A DNA stretch of 25,330 bases from Apostichopus parvimensis (taxonomy: Eukaryota; Echinodermata; Holothuroidea; Aspidochirotida; Stichopodidae). Numbering within the stretch: position 1 is the stretch's first letter; each line of letters opens with the position of its first letter. Under the pieces are notes generated by a model. The model worked only from the letters and a program-made list of their open reading frames with translations, did no database searches and had not been told where the DNA came from. The position numbers were made by a program, and so were the translations under genes. The stretch covers positions 16,969-42,298 of the forward strand of contig KN885295.1 of the NCBI GenBank assembly GCA_000934455.1, written 5' to 3'. Below are positions 1-10,911 of the stretch, in pieces.

Positions 1-1289
1 GTGTGTATGTGTGTTAATTATCATTAATACAATAACAATGCATAAAATTAATTCATAAACTTTTATGCATAACCTTGATAAAAAAAACCTGAATTTTCAC
101 GTCAAAAAAGAGATACTGCATATTGTACTGTCACGTATGGACATTTTCATCATTTTTGGCTACATGTTTGCATCACCCTCATCTTAAGCAAAAAAAAAAA
201 TTGATGTGGTTTACAAATAATTTCATTCTTCCTCAAACTGTCATTCCAAATTAACTACATGTAATTTACCATTTTGTTTCATTTTTATTTACAAAATTAT
301 AATAATATAATTATCATAATTATAGCTGCACAGTTCAACTTGATCGATTAAAAAAAATATACTTGTTAACAGGTACACCCCAGCATAACTTTCCGGTACA
401 TATGGACTGTCATCCAAATGTAGAAAATTCAACGCACAAGTCTGGAAATTTTCATTTTCATAGAGCTTATTAAAAAGGATATTTGTAAATCATATACAGT
501 ATGCATCGAAACTTAAGTGACAAATCTGTTTTATAATGCTTCCCTTTAATTTATGTACATCCAACGACCAACTTTCTTCTTGAAAGTTGAAATGGTACCC
601 TTTCCAATCCAAGGGTCAAAACACAAAAGTGAAAAACAACTGAAGAAAAAGCAAACCATTTTGCTGCCAGTGTGCAACTATGACATCACACCTATTTTGC
701 CTTCTTTGAATATAAACAAACTTTTGATACAAAATTCAAACCTTCTTGTCTATACATTCCCTTCCCACCTACCCACCTACCCACCCACCCACATCGTCAA
801 GTGTTACATGGAAACGTTTTCATTATGAATATTGTGGGTTTTAGTCTCACCACTGTCTCCATCCATCCACCACTGCCTCCAACCCCCCCCCCACACCCAC
901 TCCCACCCACCTCCACCTATCCACTCCTCTCGGATGTTTTAAAAACTGCCCTTAATACTTTAACAAGTCGACTTGATATATCCGTTCAATCGTCTGATCG
1001 TCCAACGGTTAATACTCGACTAACCTTGCCTTCCACACACTCCGTATGACCTCCGTATGACGATGTATTGGCTATTACCTGTAATTCCTTACAGTTAAAT
1101 CAATTCATGGGTTTTTGTAGTGAGTGAGAAATTCATATCTTACTTTATTATATATCATAGATATTCCTTGATCCCCTATTCAAACCTGCAGGCCCCCAGA
1201 CCTTTCTAGATACATTGATAACTGAGTAGCGCAACATTTACACAAACAAAGCATTCTTAGACCGTATATGTACATAATTCCGAAGCAAC
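1..1289. other. AT-rich spacer, no gene seen
   Basis: Mostly A/T-rich DNA with short homopolymers. The only structured parts are C-rich low-complexity patches at 763-791 (ccac/ctac units) and 858-925 (a C run followed by ccac-rich DNA). Open frames here run through these patches and have no coding character. Confidence 0.7.
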
Positions 1290-1616
1290 ATCCTTTTTTC
1301 TTCAATTTTCTTTTTTCATCTTTTCATAGAGACGGTTCTAACTCAGAGAGACACCTTTTGTCAGATCTCAGACAATGTAACGGAGCGTCACAATGTCGTG
1401 TAGCCATCTTTTGATTCTCCTTATTATAATGGTCGGCATCAGATCGAATGTAACCACGGTAACAACACCTATTGTTCAATAATAAGTCAAGCGGGAGTAC
1501 ATGGTCTGAAATTCTGCTGTGTCTACCACGGGCTTTCCGTACAATACCTAAGCAATCAATTCTATCGATACAGAATTGTCTTTATTTTACTCTTTTTTCT
1601 TTCTTTTCTTTTGTGA
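1290..1616 (+). pseudogene. Candidate cysteine-rich last exon with a frame break
   Basis: A long pyrimidine tract (about 1290-1327) ends in an AG at 1328-1329, a good splice acceptor. From 1331 one frame is open to a TGA at 1412-1414 and carries the motif CNGASQCRV (codons from 1376). A second frame, shifted by one base at the TTTT run 1409-1412, is open from 1404 to a TGA at 1614-1616. It holds further cysteines (IECNHGNNTYCS, then LKFCCVYHG) and ends in a hydrophobic stretch (IVFILLFFLSFLL). Spaced cysteines, Asn-Gly and a hydrophobic end suggest an extracellular or membrane-anchored protein. CNGxxxC is a motif seen in SUEL/galactose-binding lectin domains, but the rest does not follow that family, so I do not assign it. 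The break could be a pseudogene mutation, an assembly indel in the T run, or a sign that only one frame is real. No upstream exon was identified. Confidence 0.33.
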
Positions 1617-2144
1617 AATTTATTTCCTGAAAACCTTGGGGATGAAAAACAAGATGAGAGAAATGGAGGGAAAGTCCAGAGTCTTAAAAATCATACATAG
1701 TAGTTGCTGATGAAATTAATCTCTGGATTGTTGCCTTGAGGGAGAGTGAAATTAGGGGGAGGGGGTAGTCAGTTACATGTAAGTTGCATGATAAATGCTT
1801 ATCGAAATATATACTAAAAGAAAAAATAGTATGTTTTTCCAAAAAAAAAAAAATTCTGAGTGGATGGAAGTATTAATATTCATAAACTGACCAGTTTCAT
1901 GGCAAACTTGGCATTTCAGGTGGGGGGTGTTGGGGGGTGGTTAGAGAATAAGAGCTGGGTCTGTTTACTTTTACTGTACTTCATCTATTAACTGTCATAC
2001 CACTATTGTTTTTAGAGGTTGGGGTGTGGGTGAGGCGTTGAGTTCGACAGGAGTGGGAGAGAGGGTACGTGGGGTTTGTGGAGTTATTAAAGTCTATTGG
2101 GGTAAGGGGTGTACCGAGTGAAATTCCATATTTGTTTTTCTTTT
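1617..2144. other. Spacer with G-rich tracts
   Basis: No gene seen. G-rich stretches at about 1754-1768 and 1919-2107 (several runs of three or more G) could form G-quadruplexes on the plus strand. Otherwise AT-rich. Confidence 0.6.
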
Positions 2145-2345
2145 TTTAGGTTTTTTTCAAGGTGGCCTGAATCTCGATAAGCTTTTGCTTCTGTCAGGTC
2201 TCCTTGACTGCATTTATACAGTTGACTCTTCATCTTGCAAACTACATGAATTATTTATGTTTTTCTGATCATATTATTTATATTGTACATATGTTAAAAT
2301 ATGTATTTCTCAGTTGTTCATGTGCAGTGGAAATAAATAAATAAA
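2145..2345 (+). repeat. Probable 3' end of a non-LTR retrotransposon
   Basis: After a T-rich stretch the sequence passes through non-coding DNA and ends in overlapping polyadenylation-like units (AATAAATAAATAAA, 2332-2345). Several LINE clades of marine invertebrates end in such short tandem tails. No reverse transcriptase is present, so it would be a strongly 5'-truncated copy. It could instead be the 3' end of a host transcript. Confidence 0.35.
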
Positions 2346-2415
2346 GTTAAAGTACAGCTCTAAATCTTGTAAGTTAAAGTACAGCTCTGTATATATACAG
2401 AGCTGTACTTTAACT
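2344..2415. repeat. Direct repeat plus perfect 44-bp palindrome
   Basis: An 18-bp sequence (aagttaaagtacagctct) occurs at 2344-2361 and again at 2371-2388. The second copy is the left arm of a perfect palindrome, 2372-2415, centred between 2393 and 2394 on a TATATA core. All 22 base pairs match. It can extrude as a cruciform or fold as a hairpin in RNA. It directly follows the AATAAA-rich tail. Confidence 0.9.
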
Positions 2416-2740
2416 GAAAGGAAAAAAATTTGTAAATATATATATATATCTACATATATAGCCAAAACCACATTGCACCAATTTCACAATTTATCAAAGA
2501 GCTATATATATATACAAATAGTACTTAGGAAAGATAAAATAATAGTATTGATTGTTATTATGTTATTCTTTAATATTTTAGTTGAGAGTATATGGTGGTG
2601 GTTAATGCATGACAGGAGAATTTTATATGCAACATGACTTAATTATCAGCAACTGGTGGTCTCGAAAGCAGGTTTCGTATAATTTGCATATAACGAGTTT
2701 GTTCAGCTGTATTTAATTTTTCTACACATCAATGTAGGTT

Positions 2741-2793
2741 GTATGTTGTACATTGTATGTTGTACGTTATATGATGTATGTTGCACATTGTAT
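2741..2793. repeat. Imperfect gtatgttgtac repeat
   Basis: The units gtatgttgtac, attgtatgttgtac and gatgtatgttgcac follow each other with small changes, about four degenerate copies. A short decayed minisatellite. Confidence 0.6.
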
Positions 2794-3092
2794 GATTTGC
2801 TCAATATATTAACAAAGTAAAGAGTAGCTCTCCTGCATTTGTTATATTACATACTGTAGGAACGCTAAAATGAGTGGGTCAGGGGTGGATTTTCATTTGA
2901 ACCTCGACCTCTCGTCCAAAAAGACACCTTAAAGTTTGCATCAGTCAATTTGTAAAACCTTAATTTGAAGAGCAACTTGGAAAACTTTCAAAATTGGTCT
3001 TAAGTTTGTCCTTTTCTCCATTATTTAATTACTAAATTAGTAAATCTTAATTCACTTCAATGGACTAAAAATGGGCAGAAATTAGGAATAGC

Positions 3093-3146
3093 AACTTAAA
3101 ATAAATATTCAACAACTCAAAATAAATATTTAACAACTCAAAATAC
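3093..3146. repeat. 21-bp tandem repeat, about 2.5 copies
   Basis: Copies at 3093-3113 and 3114-3134 differ at two positions (aact[t/c]aaaataaatatt[c/t]aac). A third, partial copy starts at 3135. Confidence 0.8.
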
Positions 3147-4403
3147 TGCTCTGAATATTTATTAATATAAATTATGAAATTGCTACCTAGGTTCTATTAT
3201 ACACCCCCACTCCCACTCCACCCCACCACCATCCTCAAATCTCGGCCCCATCCACAGCTTGGATGATGCAATCGAGTAATTAATTTTGTCTCGATGCACA
3301 GACACTACGATACACTCTATTTGAACTGTACGGTGTAATAAGCTGATCATTAGCTTTTAAGCCTTTTAATAATACTTTCAATTAGTCTGTACATTCACAA
3401 ACAGCTGCCGCGGTTACATTGATGCTGGCTAATTCAACTGCCATGTCGTCGGGCTTGCAATCAAGTCAGCTTGATAGTACGTTGTGCTACGGGGCAAGAA
3501 AGTCGACGTAACCCATACGCCCCAAAAAACAACAACACAACAACAACAGTGTCATGTATCCGTGACAGGTACTAACTTGTAAGAGGCATCAAATTTAATA
3601 CAGACACATCACTGGGTAGAAGAAGAAGAAAATGTAACAATCATGATGAATTTGTTTGCTAACTTTGTGATGAACTATTTTCCCCAACGGGAATTGTCTT
3701 ATTAATAATACTCTGTGATACTGAGATCTCACTGTAACTACATCACTAGTTCCTTCACACTCATATAAGACTTGACCAAGTCTAATATGACATCATTGGG
3801 TCACCTAATTCTTGGAAAACAAAAGCAATTGTTGGTGTTATCCATACATGTATGCATGACCTTGCATACTATTGCACATTATGCAGTCAAGTTATGCAAA
3901 TCAAATATACTGCGATAATTTTTATATCTTAACGATGGCTAGAACATATAGCTATGAATTTGTGGGGCCACATCGTTGTGCTTCTTTTCCAAAACGGTGT
4001 AATATTAAAGTCTCAAACTCTGGCTATCACCTAAATTAAGCATTAAAGCAGTAAGTCACACATTTTATTACTTAGGCATATATACCACCTTTAATCATTA
4101 ATCTATCTCACACTAAATGCTTAGTCACATGACTTAATCCCACTAGAAACATTATTGCTTATAAAATTCTTTTCTCTTCCTCTTCCTGACAATTAGAATA
4201 AATGAAAGTAATAAAAAAATAAATTAAAAAAAAAATAAAAACTAGAAGTTGCCCAAATTTTACGTGCAAAAATTGTACCAGTTGAGAGCTCTATAGGCAA
4301 ACTAAGTTGAATGAAACTACGTTATTGAACAGTTCAAATGTTTTGCTCATTTGAAATATATGTACTTTTTCTCAAAGTTTTTCTTAGATTTTTCTCAAAG
4401 TTG
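3147..4403. other. AT-rich spacer with one CpG-bearing patch
   Basis: No gene recognised. At 3285-3515 base composition is more balanced, with CpGs, homeodomain-type AATTA sites and an open frame of about 43 codons ending near 3511. It may be a conserved non-coding element or a chance frame. The rest is ordinary AT-rich DNA, with A-rich runs near 4205-4240. Confidence 0.5.
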
Positions 4404-4855
4404 TCAACATCTAATCGTCACAATATAAATGCAACAACCAACGTGAATCTTAAGTCTGCGTTTCAAGTGCCTTTGTACACAAACAATGAGTTTTAAAGCA
4501 TCTTTTATTACGCTGTCGAAGAGAATCGTCATTGCAACGTGCAGTTTGGTTTTTTTCACATCTGTTGCTGATTTATTGAGCTGAACATATACAAATCTGG
4601 TCACGTCTCCTAACGAACTTAAACGCTCATAAACAGCGGGCATGCATGCCCGTTGTCCGTCGTTTCTTCGTGATCTTCGGGTAAATCTATAAAGCGTACT
4701 TTAAAACTCGTCCGGGACTCATCAATGGCGTTGTAAGAGTATTGATCGGTTCGTCGTCGAAAGAGTCAAAGCTTCCCACAGTATATATATTGGTGAGGTC
4801 GGTCTGCTCTCTTAACGCACATTTACACAAAACCTCTGGGAGCGGAAACTAAACG
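4404..4855 (-). other. CpG-rich patch open in several minus-strand frames
   Basis: CpGs are dense here (for example cgtcgtcg) against a CpG-poor background, and stops are rare on the minus strand. One frame, open from about 4850 down to a TAG near 4690, includes FDDEPINTLTTPLMSPGRV. A second overlaps it and includes FKVRFIDLPEDHEETTD. A third, starting with ATG at 4643, runs 79 codons to 4404. A usable acceptor lies at about 4845 (ctcccag on the minus strand). Three open frames cannot all be coding, so this may equally be an unmethylated CpG-rich regulatory region. I cannot name a protein. Confidence 0.25.
4782..4790 (+). promoter_or_regulatory. TATA-like element
   Basis: TATATATAT lies inside the CpG-rich patch, about 30 bases upstream of a pyrimidine-rich stretch (ctgctctcttaacg) that could hold a start site. 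In AT-rich DNA such a match is common, so this is only a candidate. Confidence 0.15.
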
Positions 4856-5404
4856 CTTGATTTAATCGAGTTCAAATTGGCTGTGAGTTGCAGAGTAAAA
4901 TCTTTAGACCCCTTTTTTCTATTTTTCTCCTTCTCATTTTAATTTTATACCTTTACAAAATTGATTTGTGCTATTTCTGTTGCTGCATGTTCAAATTAAA
5001 GATATGTACAACCAACACGGGTGATGGAGAGTTCATCTTTACTGAACGATCATCCGTTCTGAGGTTCGACAAGGGTGCAATTTGACAGATCGGTAAAGAA
5101 AACAGCATTTGATTTCAAAATTCCGAGAAATCTGCGACCGGCTCTCGTCTGTGAGTCATGTGTACAGTGCATGATCAAATTACAGGCTCTAGTAATTAAT
5201 CTCATTGTTTTAGTACACGTGTAATGTCATCCCAATAGATTTAATGAAAAACAAATAAAAAAAAACATGGCAAATTTAATTTGAATTGAGCTTACAAACG
5301 GCGCAACACCAGAACGTATACTGGAGTGGATTTATTTTCACACTTATCATGAGAACATGTTCTCTAGAAATTACAACGAAATATCTGTAAATTGAAGTTT
5401 TGAA
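4856..5404. other. AT-rich spacer
   Basis: No gene seen. The longest plus-strand frame here begins only at a TTG codon and is rich in Leu, Phe and Cys from T-rich DNA, so I do not call it. Confidence 0.6.
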
Positions 5405-6385
5405 AGGTGTTCGATGGTGGTGTTGATGGTAAACATTGAGGTGGTGTTAGTAAATACTACATAAACAGATGGTCTCTATGTAGGTAATAGTTGCTGAACA
5501 CATTAGTAAAATACAGTTGGTTTCAGCAGTAAGCAGGTGTTCTCAGTACATATCAATGGGTGTCATTAGAAAACAGGTGCTATTGATAATAAACAGTCGG
5601 TGTAAGTAGGTGTTTACAGTAGGCTACACATTGGGGTGTGAGGAATTAACAGGTGCTGTCATTAGTTACACAGATGGTGTCATTAGTAAAACAGGTGCTG
5701 TCTGAGTATTGTACAGATGGTGTCATTATAACAGGTGCTGTCTGAGCAGGGTACAGATGGTGTCATTTTACAAACAGGTGCTATCTGTGCTAGTGTACAG
5801 ATGGTGCCAGTTAGTAAAACAGATGCTATCTGAGTAGTGTACAGATGGTGTCATTTACAAACATGTGCTATCTGAATAGTGTACAGATGGTGTCATTTTA
5901 CAAACAGGTGTTATCTGAGTAGTGTACAGATGGTGCCAGTTAGTAAAACAGATGCTGCCTGAGTAGTGTAAGATGGTGTCATTTACAAACAGGTGCTATC
6001 TGAGTAGTGTACATATGGTGCCAGTTAGTAAAACAGATGCTGTCTGAGTTGTGTACAGATGGTCTCATTTTACAAACAGGTGCTATCTGAGTAGTGTACA
6101 GATGGTGCCAGTTAGTAAAACAGGTGCTATCTGAGTAGTGTACAGATGGTGTCATTTACAAACAGGTGCTATCTGAGTAGTGTACACATGGTGCTAGTTA
6201 GTAAAACAGGTGCTGTCTGGGTAGTGTACAGATGGCATCATTATAATTATTGCTCTCAGTAGTAAACAAATGGTATCAGTAGTGAAACAGTTGCTGTCAG
6301 TTCTGAAGTAGCCATCTGCATACATGGTGTCAGTAGTAAACAGATGGTGTCGGTAGTATGCAGATGGTGTCGGTAGTATGCAGCT
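5405..6385. repeat. 43-bp minisatellite with 86-bp higher-order unit
   Basis: The array is built from about 43-bp monomers starting with acagatggtg. Type A continues ccagttagtaaaacag; type B continues tcattttacaaacagg. Both end in a tgctatctgagtagtgt-like segment. Type A copies start at 5797, 5926, 6011, 6098 and 6184. Spacings of 85-87 bp show A-B alternation, and the 129-bp spacing is one A plus two B monomers. The core, 5640-6235, is well conserved. Flanks at 5405-5640 and 6235-6385 are increasingly degenerate, as expected when unequal exchange homogenises the centre. No coding frame is kept. Confidence 0.92.
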
Positions 6386-8349
6386 AAAGTGATGTCAGTC
6401 AACAAGTTGTCGCGCATGCTATTAATATTTGGAACAAAAGAGCGTAACTACTACGACCGTGGACCAGCTGGCCTACTAGATACAAATCTGGTCAACTCCT
6501 GGTGTGCAAGGAATAAAATGTTAATGTTAGCTGTACATTGTGTTTAGCTTAACGTATTAACAGATATGTTCTTTTAACTGCTCAATGAGTAAACAACTAG
6601 AAACATGCACCTTTTGATATGAACTTGAACATCATGATGTCGTTTTAGTCTGTAAAAGTATTGCATCTGAACAAACTGTCACCTAAATGATCTGTGTATT
6701 ATCAGAACATATAGTCCAGTCACCTTAACTGATGTACATCAGCTGTTTAAATGCGGGTTATTTCTCCAAATTTAAAAGTCTTATCAAAGAAATACTTAAC
6801 CTTTACATCAATATTTTTGAAATTGGTCTATTAATCGTATATAAATTAATACCTACTGTATAAAGCAACCCTATTTCTGGGATAATTATAGTCCAAACTT
6901 TTTTACCATAAATACCTTTACCATCTACCAATGATCATAATACTGACGTTAATGCTCAAACTATTAGACTGCACACTCCTGAAAATATCATTTTGGGCAA
7001 AATAGGTAAATAATTCCATCTGGGCGACTTTCGACATTTCATCACTCAGACCGGCCTGCACCCCCCCCCCCCACCTCCTAGCATTTTCATTGTAGAAATG
7101 TCTCACAAGAAAGTTGCAAATTGTGGTAAGATATACTAATATGTGCAATATTTTTAACTTTGATTAAACTTTATCATTTCTTGGAATATGAGACGAATAA
7201 GTTAAGCTTACAGCGGTCAACTACAAATTGTTCTGGAATTTTAGAAACATCCGTACAATATATAATTGTCGAAATCAATTCCAGTGCTGCTAAATCTGAT
7301 CAGCATACAATCTGTGTATAGTGAGATGAACATTATTGAACATGCACTCCAAACAGTCGATTCAAAAGTACGATTTTGTGTCATATCAAATTAATATTTT
7401 AAAGTTCTGCATGCATGCATGCATGCAGTCAATGAAAGAATAAAATCCATATCACATAAAACCCACATTCAAATCTAGAAGAGGTAGCACGGTACTTTTC
7501 ATCATCCTCTGACCTCTTATATACTTTAAGAAATCACTCAAAGGCATTGCAGTAACCGTCTTCTGCAATTAACAGGAACCGTACACCAAGCATTTCACTT
7601 TTAACGGCATTGTAATGAAGGAGGTTGGCATACTGTACTATTGGATTTGTTGTTTACCGTACATCAAGGTTATTGTGGCAAGGGTGGATGAGGGAGTGAG
7701 AGAGGGGGTTTGGGAGGGAGTTGGGAGGTAGATAATAAAGACACTGAATTCTGGAGATAGGAAACATGAGCGTACAAGAACATGTATACCTGATCATAAA
7801 CAGAACCAAATAAACGCAATGCTGCGCAAATTGTTCGGCTTATAATGTTGCAGTAGAGTTCCAACATGTTTGTACTCAGATTTTCGAGGACTTGTAATTT
7901 TGTACTCATTTTTCGAATACATGTTTTTGTATCGTAGCTACCTAGGCATGTATGCTCATGTTAATGGTATTGAATTTAGTAATTAAGTATTCCTAATGCA
8001 TTAGACAATTAATAAGTCATTAATCACATAATCCTGCGTGTTAAACTTTAAAAATGAAGACTTAAAAAGTCTAAATTCTGTCTGGTCTGTTCTGCGATGG
8101 AACTGAAATTGTAATCTGACTTTGTTTCAAACATGTCCATATATAGCAAAGTTAGAGCAAGAGTATAAGTGAATTGAACTGAATTTGAAGTTTTAACTAA
8201 AAGGCACTAATTACTTATGGCTTTCTTATCGATACACATTAAATAATAAAATATCAAAGTTAGCCCATCCAACTTTTTAGTCGAGTTCAAAAAAGGTAAC
8301 TTGATTACAGCCGACGTCATTCTTGTTTTTCATAAGTAGGATCAGCAGT
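6386..8349. other. AT-rich spacer with minor repeats
   Basis: No gene recognised. Contents: a balanced patch at 6411-6545 with a 43-codon ATG frame (GTKERNYYDRGPAGLLDTN), unsupported; a C run at about 7060-7073; a GCAT run at 7409-7426; a G-rich stretch at 7680-7730. The two minus-strand frames of 76 and 79 codons have no domain, splice or codon support. Confidence 0.6.
7409..7426. repeat. (GCAT)n microsatellite
   Basis: Four and a half units of the self-complementary tetranucleotide GCAT. Confidence 0.85.
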
Positions 8350-8649
8350 TATTTTTTTTATATTTATTTCTTTTATTTACAACGTTTAAGCGACCACAAA
8401 TGTGGGAGAAGCCCGCAAGGACTTATGGATTACAACTTACACGTCGGGTGGCTTCTAACTCAACATTTTAACTCAACTTTGGAATCTTTCCAATTTAGAA
8501 AGTCATTTCAGATGGGAAAATCGTAGATTGCTCTTGGATGAAAAACCCACCTTACTATGACCCGGCCTGGTATCGAACCCGGAGCCTCCCGATTGCTAAG
8601 CATCAATGCTTCAAATGCCACTGCCTTTATCCACTCGGCCACAGCACCC
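8350..8649 (-). mobile_element. tRNA-derived SINE, about 300 bp
   Basis: Read on the minus strand from 8649, the element starts with a tRNA-like head. It has an A-box-like TGGCCGAGTGG (8631-8641), a central region long enough for a tRNA with a long variable arm (Leu/Ser type), and a B box GGTTCGATACC (8569-8579). A non-tRNA body of about 180 bp follows, then an A/T-rich tail with taaataaaag and aaataaat units (8355-8379), the layout of a SINE mobilised by a LINE. The head contains RNA polymerase III promoter boxes. The tRNA-like part is diverged and followed by the SINE body, so it is not a functional tRNA gene. I could not identify target-site duplications. Confidence 0.85.
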
Positions 8650-9986
8650 GTTCAGAGCAAGAGGCGCGATGATCAAGAACTTTATTTCATTGTACCCTGA
8701 ATTATCGTGAATGTACTCAACACTTTGTACTCAAAATCATGTACCCATGCTTGTAGTTCCACGTGGATATATAATAGTGTCCCAGTCGGTTTTGAATCTG
8801 TTAGATAAGCCGCGCTTTTAGCTGACTAACATCCTTGTCAAATTTAAGTTCCAAGGTAGCTGTCGAGATAATTACAGGACACTGCTTACTTCTCACACAT
8901 GCCGGCCGGGCGCTTTATATTAATTTTCCTCATCAAACCTTGAAAAAAATCACACTTGGGACCTGATCATCTAGACTTAAACCAGTGCTCATGATACCTG
9001 TGGATTTGCACTCACATACATGCCCCCCCCCCTCCCCAAAAAAAATAAAACTACAGTGCATATCTCACACACATACAGAAGACTGATTAAAGTGTACATC
9101 CAACTAGTAATAAGTTAAAAGGCACTTACGGCTGAAATTGCAGCAGAATTTCAAGGTTACCGTTTTAAACTATAAGCTGTAAAAGGAAAAAGGAAAAATA
9201 AAACTCAACTCAATCTGCTTTAATGCTGACCGTGAGAGCTTCATACAGACGATCAGACATATAAATTTCAAACTATGTTAATTTGATTTGAGTTCACGAC
9301 TTTTGAAAAAAAATATATATATTTCGTTCTGAAACTTTTATCCGTCTGCCAAGCTCTAGATAAAAATATATCGGCAGCAGATCTTTCTTCCTTTTTTTGT
9401 GGGTTTTTCCCCCTTTTTTTTTCAATCCCTCCGAAGAAGAAAAGCCTCAATAAATTCTAAATGCTCTCCGTTCCACCGAGTGCGCTCTTAACGTCCGACA
9501 GAACCAGACGTTTCTGACGTCAACCGAACTTTTACGACATGTTAAGCCCGAAGACCTTTAACAGATGTGTTCTGATTGTTAAAACAAAGGACGAATTAAC
9601 AACTTCTATTAATTGTCCCTTTATCTGACAAAGAGCATTAATGTCACCTTCTTTCTTTATATTTATTATCATTATTATTTTTTTTTAGACTTTTAAGACA
9701 AATAAGAAAGTGCTTTGATCTCATTTAATTTTAAAAAAAAAAAGAAGAAAAAGAATTGGTACGGGTTGGAAATGGCAAAATCGCTCCCCGCAGTTAACGC
9801 TAGCATGGTTCTAGTAATTGGTTTAAGCCGGTGTGGATCTGTTTAACTTTAAGAGTGAGTGCTCATCAAAAAAAGTCTTATCAGTTGCTATGGCACTAAA
9901 ACAACACAAAAACACTATAAGTCAGAATTGACAATATTTGTGTAAACAGCGCAGATTTTGAAACAGAACTAAGGTTGACAAGTTTA
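8650..9986. other. AT-rich spacer
   Basis: No gene recognised. Includes a C run at about 9023-9037, poly-T and A-tract stretches at 9385-9425 and 9670-9750, and a more balanced patch at 9460-9620. A frame in that patch is broken by a TGA. Its 29-codon downstream part (from an ATG near 9538) has no further support. Confidence 0.6.
9515..9522. promoter_or_regulatory. Full CRE palindrome TGACGTCA
   Basis: An exact match to the CREB/ATF site in a locally CpG-containing stretch (9470-9560). The site is known to bind bZIP factors. No adjacent promoter or gene is recognised, so function is only possible. Confidence 0.25.
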
Positions 9987-10235
9987 TTAAAGGTCTGCTG
10001 TATTGGCCCCAAATATGCTAGATATCCAAATATGGTCACCTTTGGTCAAAATTCTTAAACTGTTTTTATTACAACCGAGGTAATTTCCCTCTCAGGGACA
10101 TTCAGTCATCTTGTGTGTTCCTTTAAAACTGTCTGAGGACAATTTGGAGAGTAAAGACTTCCAGTAAAGTACATTTAAAAACTTCTAGCAATTACAGCAT
10201 GCTATAATTTGGGGCCTTATACTGACTACTTTTAA
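9987..10235. mobile_element. MITE-like element with GGCCCCAAAT inverted ends and TTAA flanks
   Basis: The left end TTAA-AGGTCTGCTGTATTGG is continued by CCCCAAAT (to 10014). On the opposite strand the right end reads TTAA-AAGTAGTCAGTATAAGG followed by CCCCAAAT (10207-10235). About 22 of 29 positions agree when one or two gaps are allowed, with a perfect GGCCCCAAAT core. TTAA at both outer edges fits the target duplication of TTAA-using superfamilies (piggyBac, Kolobok). The superfamily is not proven. There is no transposase, so it would be non-autonomous. A related end is found at 18088-18111. Confidence 0.6.
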
Positions 10236-10374
10236 CTTTGTAACAGAGGTGTTTCACAATACTCTTGATTACTACACAACAGAACCAGAGCAGAACAGTA
10301 TGGTATGTACAGTGACTTATAAATAGTGCTGAAGGTATCCCTGCAGTCTTGTCAAATTCATATAAATCTGAACA

Positions 10375-10738
10375 TTAAAGGCATTGAAAACTCGCCCCAA
10401 ACCGCCTGCCGCCCTCTGAAAAAAGTTAACTTTCCAATTGCTTGCAAGTGAAGTTTTGTGATACCTTGTTATCTTTTATCTGGACCTGAGATCAGGGAGT
10501 TCCATAACAACTCATTGCTGAGATGTCCATCGCTGCTATATACACTGTGTTGCGGGTATTGACCGTAGCTGTATGTATTGACTGTACACTAGTGTCTAAT
10601 TACTGACGGTAGCAAGCTTTGTGTGTATTTTCTGGGATCGATGGTGGTGTCTAACACTTCTGTTACACCTCATTCGAAACTAGGTCAGATTACCGGCATG
10701 AGACGTTTCTTTGTGCGCGAGTCTGCACTCCCTCTAAA
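10375..10738. mobile_element. MITE-like repeat with ~21-bp degenerate inverted ends
   Basis: The left end ttaaaggcattgaaaactcg (10375-10394) matches the reverse complement of 10717-10738 at about 15 of 21 positions with one gap, including ACTCGC. The interior is non-coding and more balanced in composition than its flanks. The outer TTAA is intact on the left and degenerate (taaa) on the right. It resembles the preceding element in starting TTAAAGG. A repeat-library search is needed for a family name. Confidence 0.5.
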
Positions 10739-10911
10739 GCACAAATCAGTAATAAAAAAGAAAAAGTAATATGAATCATACTGGACTAATTAGCTCCAGA
10801 GAAGTCACAATGTGTCCTTATTTATATAGCATAAACAGTATTTGTCCTTGCCATGACCTCACAAACCAAACTTGATACGACTTTCTGACATATTTTTCCA
10901 GACGAGACTCA

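Noticed and set aside
5405..6385. CRISPR array
   Set aside because: Repeats are contiguous monomers with no unique spacers, in a eukaryotic context.
8569..8649. A tRNA-Leu/Ser gene on the minus strand
   Set aside because: The boxes are pol III-like, but the arms are diverged and the sequence runs into a SINE body and A/T-rich tail.
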